NCBI GenBank assembly: GCA_033558025.1
Contig: JAUCEF010000003.1
Location: 2,630,001-2,694,000 of the forward strand
Length of the DNA: 64,000 bases
Origin: Phytophthora sp. 'mugwort'
Taxonomy: Eukaryota > Oomycota > Peronosporomycetes > Peronosporales > Peronosporaceae
Direction of reading: 5' to 3'
Part shown: positions 34,178-44,776 of the stretch, in pieces
How the letters are laid out: every line of letters begins with the position of its first letter
Position numbering within the stretch: the stretch's first letter is position 1
The notes under the pieces: model-generated
The model's database searches: none
Told to the model about the DNA's origin: nothing
Seen by the model: the letters and a program-made list of their open reading frames with translations, nothing else
Program-made: the position numbers and the translations under genes

Positions 34178-35273
34178 TCAGATATAAAAATTGGATGTTT
34201 CATTTGTTGTGGCCGGCGAAACCAACACCGGAGCTGCTATGCGAGCTTTTGAATTCCAGTACTCAGTCTCAAGGGTAGATCGCTTGTTTTTGTTGATCAA
34301 TCGGAGATTATCTTGTGGTTCCCACGATAGATCGTCATATCCAATCCATTTGACGAGATATTTCTATTTACCTGATTGCTGTTTCTTATGGTCCATAACT
34401 TTTCAACCTCGAATATTTTTTTATTCGTAATCTTTACATTCGCTATCGCGTCATTAACCAATTTGATATCATTTGGTACCTTGTAGAGTTGTATGTCCAT
34501 TCTTAGATCTAATTTGAACTCGATAGAATCGATGCCAACTATTTCATATATAGCCTTGCTCCATCTCGCCGATTCCTTTTCAAATTGCGTCGTCTTCAAA
34601 CGATATAACACAGAAGCTCCAATTTTAAGCCAATTCTCAAGCTCATCCATAGCTTGTTGTTATGACTTAATCCACATTCAATAACCTGTCCAGATGCTTC
34701 ATTCGGTGTCATTTTGATAGAAGTGTGCTTAGTATTGTTATAGTTGTCGATGACATCGCTTAGTAGCTTGAGCGTTAGTGGTGCTGCAATCTCGACTTAA
34801 GCGTACAGTTAAATCGTTCAACCTTGCCCATCGTTCCGTGATCACCCGGTTCGTTGTCGTAGTGACTGATAGATTTGCTTTTGAAATAGGCTTGGGCATG
34901 CTTATTCATGAACTCAGAGCCATTGTCGGTAGTTAAATATCAACTTTAAGTGATTCAAGAGATTGAATACCCTTAGAGACACTACTCCAACGCTTATTCG
35001 CTAATATCTTAGCAAATCCAATTCTGGAGTTGATATTGATAGCCGTTAGAATCGTCTTTCCTTTCCAAAATGCTAAATCTGCCTGCTAACTATTGGGATT
35101 GCTTGAAGCAATCTTAATATCATCAAATCGAGTTGCTTTGCCGTTGTAGCGTTGGATATCAGTCTGCTTGGCATACCACTCCTTAACATCCTTCAGACGA
35201 ATAGATTTAGAGGATTGCTGCCAATATACCCTGTTTTAGGATCATGATAAAGCTTCAATAGTAGCTCGTCCAT
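34178..35273 (-). pseudogene. DDE integrase with C-terminal chromodomain
   Basis: ATG at 35273 (MDELLLKLYHDPKTGYW). Integrase core: first Asp in QADLAFWKGK (about 35087), second Asp in TTDNGSEF (about 34920), Glu in KVERFNCTLK (about 34825). Near the end, in a shifted frame, YLVKWIGYDDLSWEPQDN (about 34305-34365) is a chromodomain match with its aromatic and acidic signature. The stop is at 34178. The length of about 365 codons fits Polinton and adintovirus integrases. Stops near 34938 and 34799 and shifts near 34660 and 34375 break the gene. The enzyme would integrate linear viral or element DNA, and the chromodomain would steer it to modified histones (known for chromoviruses, inferred here). 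Confidence 0.75.
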
Positions 35274-35313
35274 GGTCTATACTAGAAACAAAACAAATAT
35301 GCAAAGAACTCCC

Positions 35314-38300
35314 CTAAATATCGAGCGGAATTGTAGAAATACCATTATCTAAACCCTTACGCTTGTCGTACCAATAGTTAAGGACAGTCTTTCTTTGACT
35401 GTATGTAATGATTGATTTAGTCTCTTTACTAATGCGGAAACTCTTGTTAGTTCCTCTGAGAGTTATACGATCGCGAACAACAGTCTCGGAAATTCTCAGG
35501 CGGTAGTAAATCATGGTTCTTGTTTTCTTGAATACCCTTTGCGGACAGCTTGAAATATGCGACTTTCCCATTAACAAGTCTTTCATCTTTCTTGACCTTG
35601 TGTTCTTCATCTGGGATATAGCAAATGTAATTATTGCTGGATAGTGCTACTATCGCATCACCTCACCACTTTTCCTTGAATAGTCCAGGAGTGAATGTAT
35701 CATAGATGGACACTTCTTTGTTATAGTCTCGCGGAAACCATTCATATTTGTGTTGCATGAAGTGGTCTTGAAGCTCAGGCTTGATACACTCGCGGAAAGG
35801 ATTATCACAGCTAAAAGCGATATACGCTGAGTCAGTGTCCATCTCCTGATATTGAAAATCCCTGCGATCGAAGTAGAAATCGATGCAATCGTAGTAGAAT
35901 TGGAGCATTCGGAGCTTAGCAAGCTGATAGATGGCAATCGATAGATGAATCGGATTCTTACTCTTGATGAGGTGCTTCTTCATGGTAATCTCACATGAAC
36001 CATTTACGAATGAAACTTGAAATGTTCGATCTTTTTTTTCAATAGCTGTCTCTTCTGACTCATATTTAACCATCTTATGCTTGCTCATATCCATGCCGGA
36101 ACGACCAAATGCAGAGTTGCCAACGAGCTTCATCATAATTCCAACCATTTTCTTATTCTCATCGGCACAAGCGTCGCGTCGTGCTTGAGATACCTCTTTC
36201 ATGAATGGCTTGAATGCTTTGTGGGCACTCGCCTTGATGAAGACATAGGTCTTAGTGATTTCCATCCCATGTGAGAGGTACCACTTAAGGAGTAGAGCAG
36301 AGATAAGAATCTTTTCACCAAAGTAGCTACCGATAAGCTTGCGAGCGGGCTTGGCATCATTCTTACCGCGTGTCTGGTTGTACTCATACATATGTGAGCC
36401 AATGATCTTCTCATCAGTGCAGTCAGTTTCAATGATTTTGAAAATAGGAGTCATTTCGCTAAAGTACTCTTTCAAGTGGTCTGGAGTTCGAATGTCGCAT
36501 TCGAGAAAACCAAAGATCTTGTCATTGACTATGTCATCAATGATACCATTATATGATTCAATTGTAGTCAAACGACCGCAAGACATATCATTACCCAGAG
36601 CCCAGAGATAAAGAGCATTAGCGTCATACCCAATGACTTTTTTTCACAAGCTTGTCGCCACGAATAAGAGTTTCACTGCGTTTGGCGTAGCGGTTAAAGA
36701 TAATCGACGGCCCGCCGGCAATGTTGTCCTTCATTCTACGGTAGATCTCTTTCTCCACTAAATCAATTGATTATACTAACTGATCGGAGTTGAAATCACA
36801 AAGTCTCTTTTTCCGAAATCCACCGATGAAAATATCCTTACGAGCCACATTGCACTCGATGCAGCTAATCATGATGTTGCCATTGACATGACCTTTGGAG
36901 TTATTAATTCTATCAGCTGACGCGGTTTCAGCAGTTAGAGGACAATAGCATAAATCGCAAAGATATTTTTGCCTATCTAATAATGTATTTAAATGACTAA
37001 TCGTCATATCATATCAACGTTTGGCTTCAGCGTCTTGAGCCTTGTACCCCTTCATTCGTTTCTCAGGAAACCCAAACCCTGGAGCAGCTATTCTCGGTTG
37101 CTTCCTGAGGTTTGTGGCATGTCTGATACATAACCTTTTCCGAAAGACCAGGTAGAAAAACTCCATCAATTAACATATCGAGACCAAAGCTTTTGAATAA
37201 CTCTCGCTGAGATTGAATAGCTTTGATGAATGGCACAACATCCAGGTTGTTATACCAGATCAGCAGATCCTTGATACTCTTCATCTCATAGTACTCCTAA
37301 ACGAACTTGACGCGTTCATAGTCTTCGTTAGTAGCGATTGTCCCGCGAAGATCGCTATTGAAAGCCTTTTAAGGTGGGATTTTAGTCTCGTTGAGTACAT
37401 CAAATGAAGTTATGTACTCATAAGGGAATATCCCCTTAACAAGGCCACAAGTGCATCTAATCTTGTCATCACACTTGCACCCACCGAGTTAAGTAGTAAA
37501 ATAACCTTCCCGAGATTTACCTTGTGGGAGATAATTCATAATATCAAGCATCTTGAAGTCGTCAGTTGCGGTGCACATATAACTGGATTTCTGATAACGG
37601 ATTTGATGTCGTCGGTCCCGATTACGAGAAGATATCTTTCTTAATAAGATTGATGTCATAGCTTCCAGAGTTGAATCCAAGAACAGGTACTTGATCAAGG
37701 ATACGTTTGATTTTATTGTATGATCCATTATCTCTGATATCAAAGTTTTTGATATTAGCATGCGCATCGTAGAATGATTGGTACTCCCCTTCTTTGATTT
37801 CATCATCAATAGATGAGAGTTTACCCTTCTCCTCCTCACGCATTAAAATGCTTCTGAGTAAGATCTCATACTTCGACACATTTTGTATCGCTGAATGCTC
37901 TTAGCTATGTTGTTAATAACTCGAACATATACTTTAGCAATGCACGCGGATCGTTATTAATGAAACATTCAACACGATAGTTAAACTATTTAATATCGAA
38001 ACACTAACGGGGATATGCTCATTTACATAGACAGTACTTTCTCCTTGGCTAGTCTCTGTTGGCTTGAGGAAATTCGAAATCATAGACAATGAAATGATCG
38101 AGGTAGTGATCCACATGCTTTAGCGAGTATCGTTGGGGCACCTTCTTAATCATACTCTCAGGAGGAATGTAGATGCTTGGTAGCTTTGGGAACGACTCAA
38201 TATTGACTTCATCGCAATAGTTCTTAGAGTGGTTTCGTAATTTTTCACTCGTCTTGAAGATCATATCACATTTCTGACACTGATACTTGTTCTGAAACAT

Positions 38301-39244
38301 TTCCATGTTCTTGATGTAGAAAGCATGATTCTCACACGATAGGATGTTGATTCGGTCACAGCTCTTCCGAGGAACGAATCCACTCAACATTTCGGTTTCC
38401 ACATCCTTCGTATATACGTTGATACTGAGCTGGAAGAATTCTCGAGCTCATCGAATTGCAAAATGTCAATTGGCTTGAAGTTGCGAAAGAGACTTAGCGT
38501 GTAGCTAATACCCTTGTATGAACAATACCGCGTGAAGGTATCCTTTACAAGGGATTGAATCTTGCGAGGATCTTTACCGCGATTGGAATGAAAAGAAATG
38601 CAATGGAAAACGCATTTATTGTCGGTCTTTGGAAGTTGATAACATGCTTGTAATTAAGTATGACTTTAGGGATAACAGCTCCGCTATCACCGCGAGCGTG
38701 GTTGCGCAAGTAGATGAATAGCTTGAACCCAATGATACCCAGGATTTTGTATCCAGATGAGGCGTACGGGAGCTTGTTTGCTAACTCCATTGCTCTAATA
38801 GGAGTTACCAACTTCTTTCGGATATCACCCTTAATATTAATCGCAATTGGAGAGTCGAAGACCAATGTGTTGCCAACATTTGGATACCAATAACGAACAT
38901 CACTATCATCGGCAATATTGATTAAGCTGTATCCAAGCGCAATGTTACCTTATGAGCTTTCCCCTGACTTTCGAGTATAAGTTCCAGCTTGTCATAACTC
39001 TCCTGCTGGGATATTCTCATAGAGATGAGTCTCCATGTAGTTGCCTTTATTGAATCGATATTTCGGGTCAGCCTTATAATCGGTGAAAGATGCTTGTTGA
39101 GATCTTCAGTCGATTCTTGTACTGCTTGACAATTAGTTTCTTATTTCTTGGATGAGATGGGTTTCCAGTATAAACCATCTTACCTGTGCGTCCTCGCATA
39201 TGGAAATCCAATCGCCTAAGTCCTTCAACTTCGTACGGCAACAT
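35314..39244 (-). pseudogene. Family B DNA polymerase, protein-primed type, frame-broken
   Basis: It reads leftwards from about 39244 (MLPYEVEGLRRLDF). Features in order: an N-terminal region (CISFHSNRGKDPRK near 38600), a C2H2-like finger CQKCDMIFKTSEKLRNH (about 38255), exonuclease motif VYDFEF (about 38070), Exo II GFNSGSYDINL (about 37650), KDLLIWYNNLDVVPF (about 37250), a Cys/His HNH-like segment CDLCYCPLT and SCIECN (36970-36850), polymerase motif A YDANALYLW (about 36625), motif B KLVGNSAFG (about 36110), motif C MDTDSAY (about 35835), and KLSAKGIQ (about 35550). The catalytic residues survive, but at least eight frame breaks exist. The length of about 1300 codons matches Polinton polymerases that replicate linear DNA from a terminal protein. 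Confidence 0.8.
36771..37007 (-). other. HNH/treble-clef-like zinc module inside the polymerase gene
   Basis: A 78-codon open segment contains CDLCYCPLT, ADRINNSKGHVNGN and SCIECN. The two Cys pairs bracketing an Asp-Arg-Ile-Asn and His-x-Asx-Gly-Asn block look like HNH/endonuclease VII-type folds. It lies between the exonuclease half and polymerase motif A. It could be an inserted domain of the same protein or a former free-standing homing-type nuclease. Frame breaks on both sides prevent a decision. Confidence 0.5.
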
Positions 39245-39357
39245 GATTGCCGTATATCGGTGGTATATTTTCGGCTGGTGGAAAAGTCTTATATTAGTTA
39301 GACTTTGCTTATTAAGATAGAACTTTATATTCTTGAAATACAAAAAAATGATTTGAA

Positions 39358-39550
39358 TTAATTCGATTCTGTTTTCTCGTTGGCTTTAAGTAGTTTGCGC
39401 TTCTCTCTACGTCGAGTATTAATCTGCTCTCTATGGGCTTGTATCGTACGCTTTTTGCATAGCGATACGTGCTTCTCTCATCTTGAGGTAATACCGCATC
39501 TGGTTCGCTTTGAAGCGTTCGTTGTTAGCTTGGTATTTTTCATAGGTCAT
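39358..39550 (-). pseudogene. Small basic ORF of the virus-like element
   Basis: ATG at 39550 (MTYEKYQANNERFKANQ), stop at 39358, one frameshift near 39445. About 64 codons, very rich in Lys, Arg, Glu and Gln, and predicted helical throughout (REQINTRRREKRKLLK). It lies just upstream of the polymerase. A DNA-binding or terminal-protein-like role is conceivable but unsupported. Confidence 0.35.
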
Positions 39551-39661
39551 TGTTATTATATACTATAGAAGATTTTGTATCAGGATTAAAAAAAAAAGAT
39601 TAATAACTCATAATTTAAGTATCTAAAATTGACGACCCACCATACTGCGTACTTTTCGAAA

Positions 39662-40060
39662 TTATATGATGACCATAATTCCATCGAGTTTCGATGAACC
39701 ACAAGGACATAGCACTTTAGAAGCAATAGGAAGCTTGTATAAAGCCTCTATCATATCTATCGCTTCATCATAACTCTTTACAGCTAAGGGATCGATCAAT
39801 GGCTTAGCACCTTTACGGTTCGTCTTATGGCTATTTAGTTTGGTAGAGCTATTGAATACTGTACCGCATTTCTGAACAGGGCAAAAATGTTACCGCAAAA
39901 CTGATCAATACGAGCTATGTATATTGCCTGATTATCGAAGGATTAAATATCTAAAGCATTTTTATAGCATTTGTCCGATTTACGAGTGCAAGCCACTGCA
40001 TTAGTCTCCAAATTCTGAGAACACATTAATATTAAGATCGAAGCATCCTTCAAGATCACT
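39662..40060 (-). pseudogene. Zinc-finger ORF of the virus-like element
   Basis: The minus strand encodes CTRKSDKCYKNALDI, then CPVQKCGTVFNSSTKLNSH (a C2H2 pattern with Cys-x4-Cys and a downstream His) and VLCPCGSSKLDG, with the stop at 39662. Two in-frame stops lie near 39945 and 39895. It is the rightmost recognisable gene of the element and probably nucleic-acid binding. The start is not defined. Confidence 0.45.
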
Positions 40061-40129
40061 AACTTGGTGGATACTGATAGGTTGGAAGCTTCGAAATAGC
40101 TTAGGTTTAGTCCTGATCGGCGCCAGACA

Positions 40130-40810
40130 TCAAGATTGGAGTCAAGGGGCGTGGATCAAGGCCGATCGGTGACATGCAGATCGGGCCGGCCTAGATCGAC
40201 TCTGATCAAAATTCAGCGGACCGTGATCGATCAAGATCAGCCTTCGATCGGATCGGTACACCCTTTCCGGCAGATCGGCATACAGGTTCGGACATACGGA
40301 TCTGGCAGATCGGGCGGATCGATGGCGGGATCTGATAGATCGGGCCGATCTGGCGTCCGGGATCTTGAAAATTGGGCCGTTTCGGAGCCCGTAGATCGGG
40401 CTACACTGCGCCGTCCGAGGTCGGGCAGATCGGATCGATCTTTCAGTCGAGATCGAGCCGATCGATAACGAGATCTGGCAGATCGGGCCGATCTGACGAT
40501 CAAGCTTGGCAGATCGAGCCGATCTGTCGTTCAAGGTTCGGAAGATCGGGCTGATCCGGCGTCCACAGATCGGCCTACACCCCGCCGTCCGAGATCGGGT
40601 AGATCGGATCGATCTTGCGGTCGAGATCGAGCGGATCCGGTTGATTGGTATTGGCCGATCGGCATATAGGTTTCGACATCCTCGATCAGGTCAGATCGGC
40701 ATACATGTTCGGACATACGCGATCTGTTAGATTGGGCCGATTGGTGTGGGCAGATCGACATACACGTTCGGGCATCCGCGATTTGGCAGATCGGGATTCG
40801 ATCAGCGATC
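40130..40810 (+). repeat. GATC-dense degenerate tandem repeat
   Basis: About 45 GATC sites occur in about 680 bases by hand count, against fewer than 3 expected. A longer unit beginning CCGTCCGAG recurs at about 40411 and 40585 (174 bases apart). Another, CGGCATACA(G/T)GTTCGGACATAC, recurs near 40277 and 40697, with a variant near 40755. Open frames here give only Arg/Ser/Gly-rich low-complexity strings and are not credible genes. Confidence 0.75.
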
Positions 40811-43038
40811 ATCCTCGGGGATGTGCAAGCGTGAAGACGGTACGTGTTGAGTGGTTGAAGAAGGGCAAGATTCGGGAGATTTAGGTGGTACGAGATAGGG
40901 TTCAGTATGGAAAATAGGACCAAAAAGGATAAACAACAATCAGACTCGAATTTACATTGGACTACTTAGGCGTTTTTAAGTGCCGCTGGAAGGGATCTAT
41001 ATTGGCCCTCCCAAGTATCAACTAGCCCAAGGCAGCAGATCAAGCGTCACGGTGAGAGGATCGGATCGGATATTGGCCGACCCTCCCCCACGCTAGCGAA
41101 CTTCTGCTCAAACGCATACCTCGATCGATCGGCATTCAGTGCTTGGCCGACGATCGCTTCGACTCTCAACTCGCAAGATCCCGCTAAAGAAAGCGGCAAG
41201 CAACTCAAGGAAAAGAAGGAACAATGCCACACGGCAACCTGGGCCTCGATTCAAGTCCAGTCCCCCGATCGAAGGTCAAATACCTCAGATCGGAACCAAT
41301 AACGGCAGCGAAGCCAAGACTTCCGCGTTGCTCCACATCCCCGGTCCCGCCAGGACGTTCAAGACTTTACATCGCTGCATCCTTTGGAGTCCCAAGAAAG
41401 CAGATCCAGCCCACCGACGGGTATGTGGTGGAGTGGATCCGCTGAAATTCAGTAGTATTCTCAACTCACATGAACTGCGCCCAGACACCGACTAACGGAG
41501 GGGGGTACTCCGATGGCCGTGGTGTTGCTGAGTGGTTCGCCTTGTGTACCCGTCGGCGGGCTGGTACTGCTCTCTCGTTGACACGAGATGCGCACTTGGT
41601 GGGCCTTGGACGTCCTTGTGGGGACTTGGGAAGGGTGGATCTGCGCGGGTATTCCTCCGCACAAGATCCGGTGTTGGTTTGGTCTTGAGCTCTTTGCGTA
41701 GACCTTGTGGATCCGAAGAGAAATACGAGATCCGAAGTTATTCCTTCTTGAGGTGTCCTTGCTCCTTATCTGAGTTGTCCTTGTTCCTTTACGATGCTTG
41801 CCGCCTCCAATAGCGGGATCTTGAGGGGGGTTGAGAAGCCAAAGGACGAGCGCGACCTGGCCAAGCTATCCAGGGGCTGCCATGTGTGCAGGAAGATCAC
41901 CAAAGTTAGACTTGATCTATGTATGGGGCCAATAGAAATCCCCTATTCAATAGTCAAGTCTGTCTTCCAGTGCAAATTCGGTTCTGATTTATACCTTAGC
42001 CTATCTACCTTCAGATCCCATCCCAAAACCTATTCTACAGACTACTTATAACCCAGGATTCCCATCTCTGACCTATTCCTGGCCACCCGTCTCCACTCTA
42101 CCTCCCTTTAACTACGTCTTCAACCCGGTGTGCACTAAACTGATCGGATCTAGTAGTTAGAATCTCACCACACGGGACGGTCCAGGATCCGTACCATACA
42201 CAGACCAGGCGTGTCGCATGGTCCGGATCCGTCACCTTGACGCTGTTATGGCTGCTGCTGGCGACGTTGATCCTCCAGCCGGTCAACTTCCTTCTTATCC
42301 GGATCTGCAATACCACAGGTACACAAGGTGAGACCAGGTTCAGCTGATTCACGGATCATCGGGGAACCCCCTCCGTTAGTCGATGTCTGGGCGCAGTTGG
42401 TAAGCGGATCGGGTCTTAAGCATATTTTGACCGATCCCGCTACACCACAGCATCCAGACAATGTAGCCATACCTGTTTGATTTGCTTTGTAAACGTGGCT
42501 AATCTCGTGTTCAAAGATGGCTGCTCGCACTTCACCTATAAACTTGTCTTTTGGTGCAGCCGCATCTTCTGGGGTCGTTTGGCCCTGACGCGTCCTAGCT
42601 TGAATCGACAGCTTACGATGCCTCTGGAGTCAGCCCTTCGTCAGCAGCTATCTCTAATGCCTTGTACCCCCAGCATCTGCGAGCTAACTGGACAGCCTTC
42701 TCTGCGCATCGAGCTCATCCAGGGCACGATATCGTTTCTTTGCATCGCTGGACAGGAAGGTTGCCTGGCCAATGCTGCGGAGGTTCCTTAGATGCCCCTT
42801 ACTAAGTCGCTTGTGAATGTAGTCGACAGCAATACGAGTGTACTTCTTTGGCTTCCTGCCAGATCCGGTGGTGCGAGGCGTTTTCTGCAATGCGTCCTGT
42901 GGCAGGTTGCTGTCAGGTTGCTGTCTCCATTGGTCTATTAATAGCGGGCACACAACGTTCTTTTAGCTGCAACCATATGATGGAAATTGGGCTCTCTAAT
43001 TGGCCACAATAATACTTCGCTTAGGACAGGGGCGATAC
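40811..43038. other. Repeat debris without a credible gene
   Basis: Mixed low-identity repeat sequence. A block of about 32 bases (AACTGCGCCCAGACACCGAC and onward) at 41473-41504 recurs in inverted orientation at 42367-42398. Short open frames at 41139-41495, 42246-42530 and 42684-42953 show no recognised domain. It is probably fragments of LTR elements. Confidence 0.4.
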
Positions 43039-43401
43039 GGTAACGGGGTTACATGAAGAGTGCCAAGTCACTCTTCAGAATGGTGTACCTAAGTACCCTA
43101 AACGATGTAGCCAACATCACTATGATGTCAGGGTAATGACGTCATGGATAGGTACCACAGATATGGTACAAAGACATCAGAGCCACTCAATAGGATAACA
43201 TCTGAGGTACTTTATGGGTGACTAATAGTTAGTATGTAAACCATTAAAAGGGGTCACCTATAAATACATTCAGTCTCAAATCTACCTAATTTTGGTAACA
43301 GTCCCCCAGACCAGGGACTAGTGAGCTGCCGTTCACTGAGAGTTTGTATACTCTCCGGAAGTCACACTTCCTGTGCGCAAGGTGTTGTGTGCTCCATCAC
43401 A
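43039..43401 (-). repeat. LTR copy (family L), minus strand
   Basis: It matches the solo LTR at 62503-62864 along its length in inverted orientation: start TGTGATGGAGCACACAACACC at 43401, end TGTAACCCCGTTACC at 43039. It has diverged by many substitutions. The flanks GATAC and TGCAC do not match, so the target duplication is lost or the copy is recombined. Confidence 0.75.
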
Positions 43402-43427
43402 TGCACCAAACGGAACGAAGCACGTTT

Positions 43428-43541
43428 TAAGTCAACCGAGCATCTACCCTCTAGTAGCGATTTGTATAACGAAAACGTAGTGATAATGGAGGCTATTGTA
43501 TAATAAATCGCTAACTAGAGGGTAGATGCCCGGTTGACTTA
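43428..43541. repeat. 114-bp foldback (MITE-like) sequence
   Basis: The left arm, starting TAAGTCAACCGAGCATCTAC (43428), is the near-perfect inverse of the right arm ending GATGCCCGGTTGACTTA (43541). The arms are about 35 bases each with about two differences, around a loop of about 40 bases. Confidence 0.7.
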
Positions 43542-43925
43542 TGCTTATTGGAAACCCTCTTCGTATCTCTCCGTGGAGTGAATCACAATTCAGGATATCA
43601 CGGCCGAGAGGATTGTCTGTAGTCCAAAAAAGTGACGAGGACAGCAACAGGTTCCTTTATGGCGTCTAAGCCAATCACCGCTCGAGATTTGGATTTTTCT
43701 CTAGGGGCGACCCCTCATCAGAAGATGTGACACCCAACGATCCTAAAAGTCCTGGTTTAGCTTAACTTGTACCACTACACACTCTATGTTGCTTTAACTG
43801 TCCGTTTCAGGCTATTATAGACCGTTACAGCAACATAAACTTACAGCACCAACTAACAGACAATCAACCCATAAGTGGTGGGTTAATTCTCGCGCTTGAA
43901 ACATTTTATTTTCCATTCCGCCAGC

Positions 43926-44522
43926 ATGTCGACGCATCTGGCTCATCGCTTGCCGTGGTCGACGCTAGGGGATGTCTACAAGGCCATAACGATCGAAAAC
44001 GGCCGCTACCACGTCATAAAGACGGAGGCTCTCGATAAGCAAAAAGCACACTTCGCTCGCTGTCTCGTAGATGCGCTCAAAGAATTTGCAGCGACAGATA
44101 AGAGGCCGCCAGTGGACGCAGACGGCAACTCACTGGATCCGACAACGTGGGACATCGAGCCTTTCGGCTGCATGGGCTACACGGGTTATTACTACAGTCT
44201 GCTTGAAGGATACGTGCAGCTGAACTTACTGCTTTCAGGCGCGGACGAGTTCCTGCCAATTCTGCAGCGGGGAAGAGACTCGGTGCCTTATTTTATCGAT
44301 CTGCTCTGCGGCCGCATGGACGGAGGTCACCCTGACTGGATGGCGAGACGTCTGAAACCGATTCTCAGGGAGGATGACCCTTACAAGCTCAAGCCGATGA
44401 CTGCGGAGGTGCTGCAAACCATTCGTGATCATTGCGCTTTGCTTTTTCGCTGCATCTACAGCATCAGCGGCGAGAATAAGGCCCTGGATCTGGAGGTGAT
44501 GGAGCGCAGTATCGGTCCGTAA
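43926..44522 (+). CDS. Conserved-looking protein of unknown function (198 aa)
   Basis: A single-exon frame starts MSTHLAHRLPWSTLGD. A longer start at 43896 is possible, but the ATG at 43926 follows the pyrimidine-rich TTTTCCATTCCGCC, which resembles the oomycete initiator element. No signal peptide or membrane segment is seen. An aromatic and Gly-rich block (FGCMGYTGYYYSLLEGY, about residues 79-95) is followed by a helical C-terminal half. I recognise no family. Codon use resembles the neighbouring housekeeping genes, so it is likely real. Its 3' end faces the carrier gene at 44777. Confidence 0.65.
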   Translation: MSTHLAHRLPWSTLGDVYKAITIENGRYHVIKTEALDKQKAHFARCLVDALKEFAATDKRPPVDADGNSLDPTTWDIEPFGCMGYTGYYYSLLEGYVQLNLLLSGADEFLPILQRGRDSVPYFIDLLCGRMDGGHPDWMARRLKPILREDDPYKLKPMTAEVLQTIRDHCALLFRCIYSISGENKALDLEVMERSIGP

Positions 44523-44776
44523 TGATCATGGAGTGGAGAAAGCAATCAAGACGAAGACAACTATCATTGACAATGACAATGCTGCTTGTTTAGTTATTTT
44601 GTTATAGGCGTTTGGTTCAAGCGCTCTTCCCCTAAGATTACAAGTACGTACGCAGATGGCACGGGATGCAGCTCGCTGGGCCTCTGACACGCAGAAGCGT
44701 CACTTACTCACTGAGACTAATAAATATCAACAGGGGGCTTCTCGTCACTCTCTTCTTCGGTCTCTCTGTCTCGCTC

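Larger units (their letters stand above)
31411..40080 (-). mobile_element. Decayed Maverick/Polinton- or adintovirus-like element
   Basis: About 8.7 kb of AT-rich sequence, in contrast to its neighbours, is read on the minus strand. In reading order: a zinc-finger ORF, a small basic ORF, a protein-primed-type family B DNA polymerase, a chromodomain integrase, a small Cys/coiled-coil ORF, and two ORFs of unknown function. Polymerase plus retroviral-type integrase in one non-retroviral element is the hallmark of Mavericks/Polintons and adintoviruses (established knowledge). No gene is unbroken. I did not recognise a capsid, a packaging ATPase or terminal inverted repeats, so this may be a truncated copy. 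The left edge abuts Copia-C gag and the right edge abuts a GATC-rich repeat. Confidence 0.75.

Noticed and set aside
40136..40923. Open frames of 74-130 codons on both strands, Arg/Ser/Gly-rich
   Set aside because: They follow from the GATC-rich repeat unit being free of stops in several frames. All frames look similar, with no domain and no start context.
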